Source: Vallitalea pronyensis (lineage in GTDB: Bacteria > Bacillota > Clostridia > Lachnospirales > Vallitaleaceae). From it: a DNA stretch of 64,000 nucleotides. Positions 42,471-52,241 of this stretch are shown piece by piece. Each line of letters starts with the position of its first letter. Positions within the stretch are counted from its first letter, which is position 1. A program made the position numbers and the translations under genes. The notes beneath the pieces are model-generated. The model did no database searches. It was not told the DNA's origin and was given only the letters and a program-made list of their open reading frames with translations. Location: NCBI RefSeq assembly GCF_018141445.1, contig NZ_CP058649.1:3181001-3245000 (forward strand), in the 5' to 3' direction.

Positions 42471-42992
42471 ATGGCTAAAGAAAAAAAAGAGAAAATACCT
42501 AAAGTAAATGAAGCTAGTGGTAAATCCGTTTTAGTGATAGGTGTCGTTCTAATTGTGTGTTCAATCATACTTTCAATCATATCTGGATATATGCTTGTGA
42601 AAGCCATGGATAAAAAAACAGAAGTCATGGAGTCCACAAGAGAGCCAGGCAATTTACCTCTAACACAAATAGAATCTTATGAGACAGACAACATTGTACT
42701 TCAGCTTAACTCAACCAGTGACCCTGAGAAAACCATGAGTTTTACGTTTTATGTTGGTTTTATGTTGGATAAAAAAGACAAGCAGTTAGAAGCTACGAAA
42801 GAGCTTCTTGAAGAACAAAAAAACGTCATTAAATCTAAAATATCAGGTCTCTTAAAAACAAAATCAGTTGAAGAAATGCTAAGGCCAGATAGTCAAGATA
42901 TAATAGCAAAGGAAATTTATGTGTTGATGATTGAATTATTACAAACGGATACACTGGATAATGTGTACATTCGTGATTTCTTATATCGTTAG
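42471..42992 (+). CDS. fliL: flagellar basal body-associated protein FliL
   Basis: 173-aa bitopic protein that surrounds or stabilises the stator. A charged N-terminal tail precedes a transmembrane helix at about 21-44 (VLVIGVVLIVCSIILSIISGYML). The periplasmic domain contains the FliL pattern NIVLQLNSTSDPEKTMSFTFYVGF and ends with the export-like VYIRDFLYR. ATG 42471 follows AGAGGTGAACAAAG. It directly follows motB, matching its stator role. Confidence 0.93.
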   Translation: MAKEKKEKIPKVNEASGKSVLVIGVVLIVCSIILSIISGYMLVKAMDKKTEVMESTREPGNLPLTQIESYETDNIVLQLNSTSDPEKTMSFTFYVGFMLDKKDKQLEATKELLEEQKNVIKSKISGLLKTKSVEEMLRPDSQDIIAKEIYVLMIELLQTDTLDNVYIRDFLYR

Positions 42993-43053
42993 GTATATGG
43001 ATAAGTTGAATGAAGTATGAACACATGATTACTTACTGATAGGAGGTGAAGGT

Positions 43054-44037
43054 ATGGGTGAGGTCTTATCTCAAAACGAAATTGATGATCTGCTGAACGC
43101 CCTGAATACAGGTGAGTTAGATGTTGATGAATATCGTTCTAATGCCAGTGAAAAACAAATTAAAGATTACGACTTTGCAAGACCATCTAAGTTTTCTAAA
43201 GAGCAACTTCGTACATTGGAGATTATTTTTGAGCATTATGCACGATTGATTTCAACCACTTTGCCAGCTTATTTAAGAACGGCAATACAAGTAGATGTGA
43301 TCAATTCAGAAGCCATATCATACTTTGATTTCGCAAATTCATTATCCAATCCTATTTTGTTAGGAGTTGTTGATTTTTCGCCCTTAAAGGGGTCATTTGT
43401 TGTTGATTTATCAGTTAATATAGGGTATGCTATAATTGATAGATTGCTTGGTGGTAAAGGGGACACCCTAGATAGAGAACGCGACTTTTCAGAGATAGAA
43501 GTTTTGTTAATTGAAAAAATATTGGTAATATGTTTGCAAGATTTAAGAGAGCCATGGAAGAATGTTGTTAAGGTAGCACCACGTTTGGAAAAGATTGAAA
43601 CCAATTCACAGTTTGCTCAGGTTATATCACCAACAGATGTGGTAGCACTTATCACATTAAATATAAAAATAGGTCCAGTTGAAGGTCTAATGAATTTCTG
43701 CATACCTTATTTATGTCTGGAACCTATTATGGATAAGCTGAATACAAAATATTGGTTTTCTAATATTCAAAAGACCAATGAAGAGGTGTACAAAGAGTAC
43801 ATAGAGCATCAAATCAATAATGTTAAGATACCTTTAAAAACAGTATTGGGACGTTCAACGATTTCTGTGAATGACTTTGTGAATCTTCAAAAAGGTGATA
43901 TTATTAAACTTTCCAACAAAGTAGATTCAGAAATGGAAGTTTTTGTAGGTAATATTAAAAAATTCTATGGAAAACCAGGTATTTTTAATCATAGAAATGC
44001 AGTTAAGATTACTTCTATTCTTAGAGAGGAGGAATAA
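43054..44037 (+). CDS. fliM: flagellar motor switch protein FliM
   Basis: 327-aa C-ring protein. The N-terminal CheY-P-binding peptide is MGEVLSQNEIDDLLNAL. The middle CheC-like domain includes YDFARPSKFSKEQLRTLEIIFEHYARL and GLGGKGD-like residues (RLLGGKGDTLDRERDFSEIE). The C-terminal SpoA (FliN-like) domain starts near 255 (VPLKTVLGRSTISVNDFVNLQKGDII). ATG 43054 follows TAGGAGGTGAAGGT. It is complete and next to fliY. Confidence 0.97.
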   Translation: MGEVLSQNEIDDLLNALNTGELDVDEYRSNASEKQIKDYDFARPSKFSKEQLRTLEIIFEHYARLISTTLPAYLRTAIQVDVINSEAISYFDFANSLSNPILLGVVDFSPLKGSFVVDLSVNIGYAIIDRLLGGKGDTLDRERDFSEIEVLLIEKILVICLQDLREPWKNVVKVAPRLEKIETNSQFAQVISPTDVVALITLNIKIGPVEGLMNFCIPYLCLEPIMDKLNTKYWFSNIQKTNEEVYKEYIEHQINNVKIPLKTVLGRSTISVNDFVNLQKGDIIKLSNKVDSEMEVFVGNIKKFYGKPGIFNHRNAVKITSILREEE

Positions 44038-44039
44038 AG

Positions 44040-45206
44040 ATGGATGAAATGTTATCTCAAGAGGAAATAAATGCCCTACTGAAGGGATTAGATGATACAG
44101 ACAGTAGTAGTGATGATGCAAGCAAACAAATAGGTGAAGTTGAAAAAGATGCAATTGGTGAAATATCCAATATCAGCATGGGAACAGCTGCTACAACATT
44201 GTTCTCTTTGGTTAATCATAAAGTCGTGATTACCACACCTCAGGTATCGGTATGTAATTGGGAGAAACTATCTCAAGATTTTGTTAAACCTTGTGTAGCA
44301 ATCCAAATTGTTTATAAAGAGGGATTAGAGGGTACCAACCTACTCATGTTACATGAAGATGATGTAAAGATAATCGCTGATCTTATGATGGGTGGAGAAG
44401 GCAATAATACCGATTTAGAATTAACAGACCTTCATTTAAGTGCTATTAGTGAGGCTATGAATCAAATGATTGGTTCAGCAGCTACATCCATGTCATCCAT
44501 GTTTGGTAAAAAAATTGACATTAATCCACCATCATCCAATATTATTGATTTTAATATGGATGAAAATGAAGAGTTTATCGAATTTCTAAATAAAGATTTT
44601 TTGAAGGTATCTTTTAAGATGCAAATAGGGGATCTGGTCGATAGTGAAATGATGCAACTCTATCCTATTGATTTTGCAAAAGAAATCTCCGATAATTTTA
44701 TGGCTAGTCGAGAAGCAGAAGAAAGTATTGAGGAAGTTGTAGCAGCGCAAGCTTCTACGCCACAACCTGAGCAAGTGCAACAACAGGCACCTCGTATGGA
44801 TATTCCTGACCAGATGCCTAACCAAATGCCTAATTTTAATCAAATGGCAGGTAACAACATGTATAACAATTCAGGTAATCAGTTTAGAAATATTGATGTA
44901 CAGCAAGCACAATTCCAAAATTTTGACTTTAATGCCGTTATTCAGCAGAAGGAAAATATCGATTTGATTATGGATGTACCATTAGAAGTCACTGTGGAGC
45001 TTGGTCGAACAAGTAAGCCAATCAAAGAAATATTAGAGTTTGCACCTGGAACGATTATTGAACTCAAAAAACTTGCTGGTGAACCTATTGATGTATTAGT
45101 CAATGGTAAGAATGTTGCTAAGGGCGAAGTAGTTGTTATCGATGAAAATTTTGCAATACGTATTACAGAAATCATTAAAAACAGCGGGCACAGCCTAATT
45201 AATTAA
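44040..45206 (+). CDS. fliY: flagellar motor switch phosphatase FliY
   Basis: 388-aa protein that replaces FliN in Firmicutes. Its N-terminus MDEMLSQEEINALLKGL mimics the FliM peptide. The CheC-type phosphatase domain has two E-x-x-N sites: EKDAIGEISNISMGTAATT and LSAISEAMNQMIGSAATS. A linker at about 225-280 is rich in Gln, Asn, Met and Pro. The C-terminal SpoA domain (about 305-388) is LEVTVELGRTSKPIKEILEF...NVAKGEVVVIDENFAIRI. It dephosphorylates CheY-P at the switch. The ATG is 3 bp after the fliM stop. Confidence 0.95.
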   Translation: MDEMLSQEEINALLKGLDDTDSSSDDASKQIGEVEKDAIGEISNISMGTAATTLFSLVNHKVVITTPQVSVCNWEKLSQDFVKPCVAIQIVYKEGLEGTNLLMLHEDDVKIIADLMMGGEGNNTDLELTDLHLSAISEAMNQMIGSAATSMSSMFGKKIDINPPSSNIIDFNMDENEEFIEFLNKDFLKVSFKMQIGDLVDSEMMQLYPIDFAKEISDNFMASREAEESIEEVVAAQASTPQPEQVQQQAPRMDIPDQMPNQMPNFNQMAGNNMYNNSGNQFRNIDVQQAQFQNFDFNAVIQQKENIDLIMDVPLEVTVELGRTSKPIKEILEFAPGTIIELKKLAGEPIDVLVNGKNVAKGEVVVIDENFAIRITEIIKNSGHSLIN

Positions 45207-45229
45207 TATATTAAGAGGAGAGAGAGCTA

Positions 45230-45592
45230 ATGGGAAAGAATATTTTAATCGTTGATGATGCAGCATTTATGAGAATGATGATTAAGGACATTCTTACAAA
45301 AAACGGTTATGACGTAGTTGGAGAAGCTGAAAATGGCGTAAAAGCAGTTGAAAAATATAAAGAATTAAAACCAGATCTAGTGATTATGGATATTACCATG
45401 CCAGAAATGGATGGTATAGAAGCAGTGAAGTCTATAAAAGGAAATAATGACGAAGCGATGATTATTATGTGTTCTGCAATGGGACAACAAGCCATGGTTA
45501 TTGAATCTATTCAAGCTGGAGCAAAGGATTTCATTGTGAAACCTTTCCAAGCCGAACGGGTTATAGAAGCCGTATCGAAGGCGATAGGTTAA
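45230..45592 (+). CDS. cheY: chemotaxis response regulator CheY
   Basis: 120-aa single receiver domain. The acidic pocket is D9/D10, the phosphorylated residue D54 in VIMDITMPEMDG, Ser/Thr near 84 in IIMCSAMG, and Lys in DFIVKPF. There is no output domain. It binds FliM when phosphorylated by CheA. ATG 45230 follows AGAGGAGAGAGAGC. The order fliY-cheY-fliO is that of Bacillus. Confidence 0.96.
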   Translation: MGKNILIVDDAAFMRMMIKDILTKNGYDVVGEAENGVKAVEKYKELKPDLVIMDITMPEMDGIEAVKSIKGNNDEAMIIMCSAMGQQAMVIESIQAGAKDFIVKPFQAERVIEAVSKAIG

Positions 45593-45595
45593 GGA

Positions 45596-45961
45596 ATGAA
45601 AAATCCATTACTTCTTGTAGGGCAAAATGATTGGTTGCAATTAGTTGTTCTGTTAGTGCTGTTTATTCTAGTGTTATTTGGAGCTTATTTTGCAACCAGA
45701 TTATTTGGTAATTTTCAGATTAAGAAAGGCAATAGCAGAAATATTCAACAGCTGGAGTCCATTTCTGTTGGTCCTCAAAAAGTCCTCCAATTAATTAAGG
45801 TTGGAGAGGAGTATCTTCTAATTGGGATTACCAAGGATCGTATTACATTTATGAAAGAAATCGATCCAGAGCATATTGATTTGAGTCATTACACAACAGA
45901 TAAGAAGAATCAGGTGCTCCCTTTTAATAAACAGTTGGAACGATTTCTTAAAAAGAAATAA
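45596..45961 (+). CDS. fliO: flagellar biosynthetic protein FliO (FliZ in Bacillus)
   Basis: 121-aa bitopic protein: short N-terminus, one transmembrane helix at about 15-37 (LQLVVLLVLFILVLFGAYFATRL), and a small cytoplasmic domain with the family pattern IQQLESISVGPQKVLQLIKVGEEYLLIGITKDRITFM. FliO assists assembly of the FliP ring of the export gate. It starts 3 bases after cheY. Position before fliP supports the call. Confidence 0.9.
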   Translation: MKNPLLLVGQNDWLQLVVLLVLFILVLFGAYFATRLFGNFQIKKGNSRNIQQLESISVGPQKVLQLIKVGEEYLLIGITKDRITFMKEIDPEHIDLSHYTTDKKNQVLPFNKQLERFLKKK

Positions 45962-45986
45962 GAATGTACATATCGGAGTAGATTGA

Positions 45987-46778
45987 ATGAGGCATATATG
46001 GGACAAATACAGAAAACAGTTTAAAATAATTGTGCTGATTAGTATAATTATGGGTATAACCTTATGTTCATCAAGTAAGGTGCTTGCTACAGAAACACCT
46101 ATTCCTTTTTCAGTAGACCTTAATGTAAGTGCAGCTGAAGATAGTAAAGATGTGGTAGGAAGCTTACAGATATTATTTATTTTAACATTGATTTCATTAG
46201 CACCGTCTATTTTAATTATGATGACGTCTTTTACAAGAATCATTGTTGTATTGCATTTTGTTAGATCTGCTTTAGCTACTCAGCAGACGCCTCCAAATCA
46301 AGTCTTAATAGGTTTAGCGTTGTTTTTGACCTTGTTTATCATGGCACCTGTTATGCTTGAAGTTAACGATTCAGCTCTGCAACCTTATTCAGCTGGGGAA
46401 ATTTCACAAGAAGAAGCTATTGATAAGGGACTAGAGCCAATACGTGAATTTATGCTTAAACAAGTGAATGACAAAGATTTGGCGTTATTTTTAGACATTG
46501 CCAAGAATAGAAGTGTTGATGAAATAGAAGATATACCAACAAGTGCGCTCATTCCAGCATTTATTATTAGCGAACTTAGAGCGGCATTTATCATAGGTTT
46601 CTTAATCTACATACCGTTTATTGTGGTGGATATGATTGTAGCTTCTACGTTAATGTCCATGGGTATGATGATGTTACCACCCGTCATGATTTCATTACCC
46701 TTTAAACTGATGTTGTTTGTTTTGGCAGATGGGTGGAATCTGATTATTGGACAGTTGGTAAAAACCTTTCGCTTTTGA
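45987..46778 (+). CDS. fliP: flagellar type III export gate protein FliP
   Basis: 263-aa membrane protein of the export gate (FliP5-FliQ4-FliR1). An N-terminal signal peptide (KIIVLISIIMGITLCSSSKVLA, about 12-33) is followed by four transmembrane segments. Conserved blocks: LAPSILIMMTSFTRIIVVLHFVRSALATQQTPPNQVLIGLALFLTLFIM and TSALIPAFIISELRAAFIIGFLIYIPFIVVDMIVAS. The C-terminus is PFKLMLFVLADGWNLIIGQLV. ATG 45987 has GGAG 9-13 bases upstream. Confidence 0.96.
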   Translation: MRHIWDKYRKQFKIIVLISIIMGITLCSSSKVLATETPIPFSVDLNVSAAEDSKDVVGSLQILFILTLISLAPSILIMMTSFTRIIVVLHFVRSALATQQTPPNQVLIGLALFLTLFIMAPVMLEVNDSALQPYSAGEISQEEAIDKGLEPIREFMLKQVNDKDLALFLDIAKNRSVDEIEDIPTSALIPAFIISELRAAFIIGFLIYIPFIVVDMIVASTLMSMGMMMLPPVMISLPFKLMLFVLADGWNLIIGQLVKTFRF

Positions 46779-46816
46779 TATTTAGATGAAGTAGTTTGTG
46801 AAAGGAATGATTCTTC

Positions 46817-47089
46817 ATGAATCAAGAGATGATTATTGATATGGCAAGAGAGGCATTAATGACTGTTATCATGGTGGCAGGACCATTGTTGCTGCTGGCT
46901 CTAACGGTAGGTTTGCTGGTGAGTATCTTTCAGACGGTTACGTCTATACAAGAACCAACGCTTGCCTTTGTGCCCAAAATTCTTGCTGTTTTTTTAGGTC
47001 TTATGCTATTAGGACCATGGATGTTAAATAAATTGATGACTTTAATAACTAACTTATATGCTAACTTTGGTTCATTTATTGTCAATTAG
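46817..47089 (+). CDS. fliQ: flagellar export gate protein FliQ
   Basis: 90-aa protein with two transmembrane helices (about 13-37 and 51-73). The FliQ signature AREALMTVIMVAGPLLLLALTVGLLVSIFQTVTSIQEPTLAFVPKI is clear. ATG 46817 follows GAAAGGAATGATTCTTC. It sits between fliP and fliR. Confidence 0.96.
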   Translation: MNQEMIIDMAREALMTVIMVAGPLLLLALTVGLLVSIFQTVTSIQEPTLAFVPKILAVFLGLMLLGPWMLNKLMTLITNLYANFGSFIVN

Positions 47090-47099
47090 GGGATAAAAC

Positions 47100-47888
47100 A
47101 TGGATTTACTACTACAGGAACCATTTACATATTTAGATGCTTTTTTACTTGTTTTTGTACGTATGATTAGTTTTTTTATTGCTGTACCCTTATTTGGTAT
47201 TCGAAATATTCCCAGAACCACAAAGATAGCCATAGCGTTTTTTACTGCCGCTATTATGATTAGTATTCAACCGATGACATTAGATGTGTCAAGTGCTCAG
47301 ATTATACCCTATGCCATATTGGTTGTTAAAGAATTCATTGTAGGATGGATTATTGGATTTGGTGCATATTTAGCATTTTCCATTATAACCTTGGCTGGAC
47401 AGCTCATTGACTATCAGATAGGCTTTACAATGGTGAATGTTTTTGACCCGTTAAGTCAAGTGCAAATTACCATAACAGGTAACCTCTATTACTATTTGTT
47501 ATTATTGATGATGTTAGCCACCAATACACACTATATTTTAATCAAAGGGTTAGTTAATAGTTTTGAATGGATTCCCATAGGAACATCCACATTTAAAATT
47601 GGTCTGTATACAGAAATCATTAACTTTTTTGGGGACTTTTTTATCATAGCTTTACAAATTGCAGCGCCTATGATTGGTTCCATGCTTATTATAAATGTCG
47701 TATTGGGAATCTTAGCAAGAGCAACACCTCAGATGAACATGTTTGTTGTAGGTCTTCCACTAAAACTAATGGTAGGGCTTGTTGTACTCTTGATAACTCT
47801 AGCTGTTTTTCCACATGTGAGTGATTGGATTTTTGAGCGTATGTTAAAGCTAGTGGATACAATCGTAAAAGGAATGAGTAGCCTATGA
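47100..47888 (+). CDS. fliR: flagellar export gate protein FliR
   Basis: 262-aa polytopic membrane protein with about six hydrophobic segments; the single-copy lid of the export gate. Family features: RMISFFIAVPLFGIRNIPRTTKIA, the VVKEFIVGWIIGFGAYLAFSII block, QIGFTMVNVFDPLSQVQI, and ARATPQMNMFVVGLPLKLMVGL near the C-terminus. ATG 47100 follows GGGGATAAAAC. The 3' end overlaps flhB by 4 bases. Confidence 0.96.
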   Translation: MDLLLQEPFTYLDAFLLVFVRMISFFIAVPLFGIRNIPRTTKIAIAFFTAAIMISIQPMTLDVSSAQIIPYAILVVKEFIVGWIIGFGAYLAFSIITLAGQLIDYQIGFTMVNVFDPLSQVQITITGNLYYYLLLLMMLATNTHYILIKGLVNSFEWIPIGTSTFKIGLYTEIINFFGDFFIIALQIAAPMIGSMLIINVVLGILARATPQMNMFVVGLPLKLMVGLVVLLITLAVFPHVSDWIFERMLKLVDTIVKGMSSL

Positions 47889-49018
47889 TGAAATCCTATT
47901 TCACAGATAAAAATCTTACATTAGCTTATCATCTGCAATTTTTTGCTAATGGTGATTCTGGTGAGAAGACAGAAAAAGCCACACCTAAAAAAAGGGAAAA
48001 AGCAAGAGAAGAAGGACAAGTAGCTAAAAGTATGGAAGTGACAACGGCTCTCATGCTTGTGGTGATGTTTACAGCTATTAAGTTATTGATACCTTACGTA
48101 TATGAAAGACTGCATAAACTATATCATCACATGTATCAGAATTTTGATATAGCTGTTAATGAATTATCTGTTAAACTTGTTGGTGAGATTCTAAAACATG
48201 CCATTATGTCCATGATGGAGATATTATTTCCGTTTTTTGCCATTGTGGTAGGGATAGGCTTAATTGGCAACTTTCTTCAAGTTGGATGGAAACCGTCCTT
48301 AAAAACCATGAAACCTAAATTTAATAAATTGAGTCCCATTCAAGGGTTTAAACGATTGTTTTCATTACGATCGGTTATGGAACTTGTTAAATCATTGCTT
48401 AAGGTTACCATTATTATTGTGATTGTCTATCTAAGCATTAATGGTAAAGAGGGGTTTATCCTATATGTGTACGAATTATCTTTGTTAGAGGCATTCAAAT
48501 TAATGACTGATATTGCATTAGATATTGGTATAAAAGTTGGTGCTTTTTTTATAATTATTGCAATCATTGATTATATCTACCAAAGATTTTCCCTTGAAAA
48601 ACAATTAAAGATGACCAAACAAGAAGTGAAACAAGAGCACAAAGAAACAGAGGGAAACCCAGAAATAAAATCTAAAATTCGTCAAAAAATGCGAGAAGCT
48701 GCTATGAGACGAATGATGCATGATTTACCCAGTGCAGATGTGATTATTACCAATCCAACACATTTTGCTGTTGCTATAAAATATGATTCTGAAGAATCAT
48801 TAGCCCCTATGGTAATAGCAAAGGGTGTTGATGTATTAGCAGCTAAAATAAAAAGCATTGCTAAAGACCATGAGATAGAAATTGTAGAAAACAAGCCTCT
48901 TGCAAGAACGCTATACTATACGGTGGATATCGGTGGCGAAATACCTCCTGAATTGTACCAAACAGTTGCAGAGGTATTAGCATTCGTCTACAATCTTAAG
49001 AAGAACAAGGAGGGCTAG
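47885..49018 (+). CDS. flhB: flagellar export protein FlhB
   Basis: 377-aa export switch protein. It starts in the fliR stop region (ATGATGAA). The N-terminal part has the signature EKTEKATPKKREKAREEGQVAKS and four transmembrane segments. The cytoplasmic autocleavage site is N290-P-T-H in SADVIITNPTHFAVAIKY, where the protein cuts itself to change substrate class. The C-terminus has ENKPLARTLYYTVDIGGEIPPELYQTVAEVLAFVY. It interacts with FliK and FlhA. Confidence 0.96.
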   Translation: MMKSYFTDKNLTLAYHLQFFANGDSGEKTEKATPKKREKAREEGQVAKSMEVTTALMLVVMFTAIKLLIPYVYERLHKLYHHMYQNFDIAVNELSVKLVGEILKHAIMSMMEILFPFFAIVVGIGLIGNFLQVGWKPSLKTMKPKFNKLSPIQGFKRLFSLRSVMELVKSLLKVTIIIVIVYLSINGKEGFILYVYELSLLEAFKLMTDIALDIGIKVGAFFIIIAIIDYIYQRFSLEKQLKMTKQEVKQEHKETEGNPEIKSKIRQKMREAAMRRMMHDLPSADVIITNPTHFAVAIKYDSEESLAPMVIAKGVDVLAAKIKSIAKDHEIEIVENKPLARTLYYTVDIGGEIPPELYQTVAEVLAFVYNLKKNKEG

Positions 49019-49023
49019 ACACA

Positions 49024-51066
49024 ATGAAGATAAAAGTAGGAGATATTATCCTAGGCCTATTTATTATACTTGCAGTTGTTATTATGATTATCCCCATGAG
49101 CACGGGGATGCTTGATTTGCTAATTACACTCAATATAGCATTAGCGCTTATTATATTATTTAATGCACTATTTGCACAAGAAGCTTTGAGTATGTCTACC
49201 TTTCCAACTATATTACTGTTTATAACCATCTACCGTTTGGCATTAAACTTTTCATCCACAAGAGCCATCTTATCGTCTGGTGAAGCTGGTGATGTCATAG
49301 CAACTTTCGGAAGTTTTGTTGGTGGCGGAGATATCGTTGTAGGTATTGTCATGTTTATTATATTAGTCATTGTACAGTTTATGGTTATTACGAAAGGTGC
49401 TGAAAGGGTAGCAGAAGTGTCAGCGCGTTTCACATTAGATGCCATGCCTGGTAAACAGATGGCCATTGATGCAGACTTGAATTCGGGTCTAATTGATGAG
49501 ATGCAAGCAAGGGAAAGACGACAGAAAATACAGGATGAAGCGTCTTTCTATGGATCAATGGATGGGGCAAGTAAATTTGTGAAGGGTGATGCCATAGCAG
49601 GCCTGCTGATTACAGTTATTAATATAGCAGGTGGTTTAATTATAGGTGTCACAAGGCTCAATTTACCTATTGAAGAAGCAATGACTACGTACACCATACT
49701 AACCATAGGTGATGGTCTTGTAAGTCAGATACCAGCCTTGTTAATTTCCTTATCAACAGGTATCCTTGTGACCAAAGTATCCAAAGAAGTTGATCTAAGT
49801 GATCAACTCTCAAGTCAACTGTTTTCCCTTCCCAAAGTATTATTTTTAACGGGTGGGGTGTTGGTCTTTCTAGGCCTTTTCACACCATTACCCACACTTA
49901 TTGTTTCTGGGACAGGTGTATTGGTCATTGTTGCAGCATGGAAAATTCAAAATACGTTGCAGATTCAAGCAGTGGAACATGAAATCTCTACGGAAGACAT
50001 AGAAGCTGAGGAAATTAGACGACCAGAGAATGTAGTATCCTTACTCCATGTTGATCCTATAGAACTTGAGTTTGGATATGGTATAATACCACTAGCAGAT
50101 GCTAATCAAGGTGGCGATTTACTCGATCGTGTTGTGATGATTAGACGTCAGATAGCCATAGAACTTGGTGCAGTGGTTCCCATCATTCGGCTTAGGGATA
50201 ATATTCAACTTAATCCTAATCAATACATTGTTAAAGTGAAAGGGGTAAAGGTAGCAGAAGGCGAAATACTCTTTGACCATTATATGGCCATGAATCCAGG
50301 TTTTGTTGAAGAAGAGATGGATGGTATAGAAACTGTTGAACCAGCATTTAATCTGCCAGCAATATGGATTACAGAAACCCAAAGAGAGCGTGCTGAAACA
50401 TTAGGCTATACCGTTGTTGACCCACCCTCAATTATCGCAACCCACTTAACAGAAGTCATTAAGAAGCATCTGGATGAACTTACCACAAGACAAGATGTTC
50501 AAACACTTATTAACAATGTTAAGGAGAGCCATCCAACTTTGGTGGACGAATTAGTACCCAAACTATTAAGTGTTGGTGAAGTTCAAAAAGTACTCATGAA
50601 TTTACTTAATGAAGGCATAACCATAAGAGATTTAGTAACGATATTTGAATCATTAGCCGATAATGCTGTGACCAGTCGCGATACAGATATCTTAACGGAG
50701 TATGCAAGACAAAGCTTAAAAAGGGCTATATCATCAAGTTTCTTAAACGAAAATGACAGTAACAGTGTTATTACACTGGACCCTAGTTTAGAGCAAATGA
50801 TTATGGATAGTGTTAAACAGACAGAACAGGGTACCTACTTAGCCTTAGACCCTGAAATAACAGCTAAAGTATACGAAAGCGTAGAACAAGAAATAAATAA
50901 ACTCATATCCATAGGAAGATCGCCGATTCTACTGACATCACCTATTGTACGTATATACTTTAGACGTTTAACAGAAGAGCAGTTTCCTGATTTGATTATT
51001 TTATCTTATAATGAGTTAGACTCTCAGGCAGAAATACAATCAGTAGGGATGGTGAGTGTTAGTTGA
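49024..51066 (+). CDS. flhA: flagellar export protein FlhA
   Basis: 680-aa main export channel subunit. The N-terminal half has eight transmembrane segments with the FHIPEP-type region (LSMSTFPTILLFITIYRLALNFSSTRAIL and the conserved GKQMAIDADLNSGLIDE...RRQKIQDEASFYGSMDGASKFVKGDAIAG). The C-terminal cytoplasmic domain (about 345-680) forms the nonameric ring that binds chaperone-substrate complexes. ATG 49024 follows AAGGAGGGCTAGACACA. Length is normal. Confidence 0.97.
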   Translation: MKIKVGDIILGLFIILAVVIMIIPMSTGMLDLLITLNIALALIILFNALFAQEALSMSTFPTILLFITIYRLALNFSSTRAILSSGEAGDVIATFGSFVGGGDIVVGIVMFIILVIVQFMVITKGAERVAEVSARFTLDAMPGKQMAIDADLNSGLIDEMQARERRQKIQDEASFYGSMDGASKFVKGDAIAGLLITVINIAGGLIIGVTRLNLPIEEAMTTYTILTIGDGLVSQIPALLISLSTGILVTKVSKEVDLSDQLSSQLFSLPKVLFLTGGVLVFLGLFTPLPTLIVSGTGVLVIVAAWKIQNTLQIQAVEHEISTEDIEAEEIRRPENVVSLLHVDPIELEFGYGIIPLADANQGGDLLDRVVMIRRQIAIELGAVVPIIRLRDNIQLNPNQYIVKVKGVKVAEGEILFDHYMAMNPGFVEEEMDGIETVEPAFNLPAIWITETQRERAETLGYTVVDPPSIIATHLTEVIKKHLDELTTRQDVQTLINNVKESHPTLVDELVPKLLSVGEVQKVLMNLLNEGITIRDLVTIFESLADNAVTSRDTDILTEYARQSLKRAISSSFLNENDSNSVITLDPSLEQMIMDSVKQTEQGTYLALDPEITAKVYESVEQEINKLISIGRSPILLTSPIVRIYFRRLTEEQFPDLIILSYNELDSQAEIQSVGMVSVS

Positions 51067-52241
51067 AAATAAAACAATTCGAAGCAAGGACAGAAACAGA
51101 AGCCATGCTTCAAGTAAAAGAAGAGTTTGGTAAAAATGCTTTGATTGTTAGTGTTAAAACTGTGAGACCAAAAGGTATCGTTAAGTTGTTCAAAAAACCA
51201 TATGTTCAGATTACAGCAGCTCTTGACGAAAAAGCGGCCAAAGGGAATGGAAAAGAAAAAGAGACATTCAAATCACAATTAGAAGCTCTTGGTGATTATC
51301 ATTATCAATCAAAAACATCTGAAATGGAAGAAAAAATAACAAAAATAGAACAGTTATTGAAAAAGAATGATGTAAGACATACCGAAGTAAGTGCAGCAGA
51401 ACCTCAACAAGTAGAGACATCCATACACACTCAGAATTTTCCACTGGTAAATCTCATTTATGAGCAATTACTTGAGAATGAAGTGGATGAAAAAGTTATC
51501 AATAAATTGATGTTTGGATTGAATGAATCGTTATCCAAGGGCACTGTTCAGATGAAAGATTTGATCGCTATTATTTATCAGCGTATCATTGATGAGATAG
51601 GGGATATTGAACCCATCAATCTTGAAGGAAATACGCCTAAGATTGTCGTATTTATGGGTCCTACAGGTGTTGGCAAAACCACAACCATAGCTAAACTGGC
51701 ATCCCACTATAGCATTAACCAAAACATGAATGTAGGTCTTATTACAGCAGATACTTATCGTATTGCCGCTGTGGAGCAATTAAGAACATATGGGAATATC
51801 TTGAATATTCCAGTAGATGTGGTTTATACCAATGAAGAAGTTCAAGGTTCCATTGATGGTTTTGGAGATAAAGATCTCATTATGATCGATACAGCAGGTC
51901 GGTCACATAAGAATAATGAATGGCAGGCAGATATTAAGGCACTGCTTAATGGTATACCAGATAAGGAAGTATTTCTTGTACTTAGTGCAACAACCAAGTA
52001 CAAGGATTTAATGCATATAGCTAACAAGTATCAAGAAATTGCAGATTATAAACTTATTTTTTCAAAGCTAGACGAATCCACATGTATGGGTAACATACTG
52101 AATGTTAGACACCGGATTGGGGCAACCATGTCGTACATAACTTTTGGACAAAATGTACCAGATGATTTTACAGAGTTGAATCCTCATGACATTGCAAAAT
52201 CCATTTTAGGAGGACACAGCAGTGATGGACCAGGCTACTAA
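51063..52241 (+). CDS. flhF: flagellar biosynthesis SRP-like GTPase FlhF
   Basis: 392-aa GTPase that fixes flagellum place and number. The TTG start at 51063 overlaps the flhA stop (TTGA). The N-terminal part (about 1-110) is basic and helical. The NG domain has G1 VFMGPTGVGKTTTIAKLASHYS, then ITADTYRIAAVEQLRTYGNILNIPVDVVY and the DTAGRSHKN motif, and a C-terminal FSKLDESTCMGNILNV. It overlaps the flhG start by 20 bases. Confidence 0.96.
   Translation: MKIKQFEARTETEAMLQVKEEFGKNALIVSVKTVRPKGIVKLFKKPYVQITAALDEKAAKGNGKEKETFKSQLEALGDYHYQSKTSEMEEKITKIEQLLKKNDVRHTEVSAAEPQQVETSIHTQNFPLVNLIYEQLLENEVDEKVINKLMFGLNESLSKGTVQMKDLIAIIYQRIIDEIGDIEPINLEGNTPKIVVFMGPTGVGKTTTIAKLASHYSINQNMNVGLITADTYRIAAVEQLRTYGNILNIPVDVVYTNEEVQGSIDGFGDKDLIMIDTAGRSHKNNEWQADIKALLNGIPDKEVFLVLSATTKYKDLMHIANKYQEIADYKLIFSKLDESTCMGNILNVRHRIGATMSYITFGQNVPDDFTELNPHDIAKSILGGHSSDGPGY

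Noticed and set aside
51531-51779. Cys-rich minus-strand small protein opposite flhF
   Set aside because: Entirely inside the GTPase gene; composition results from reading the complementary strand.
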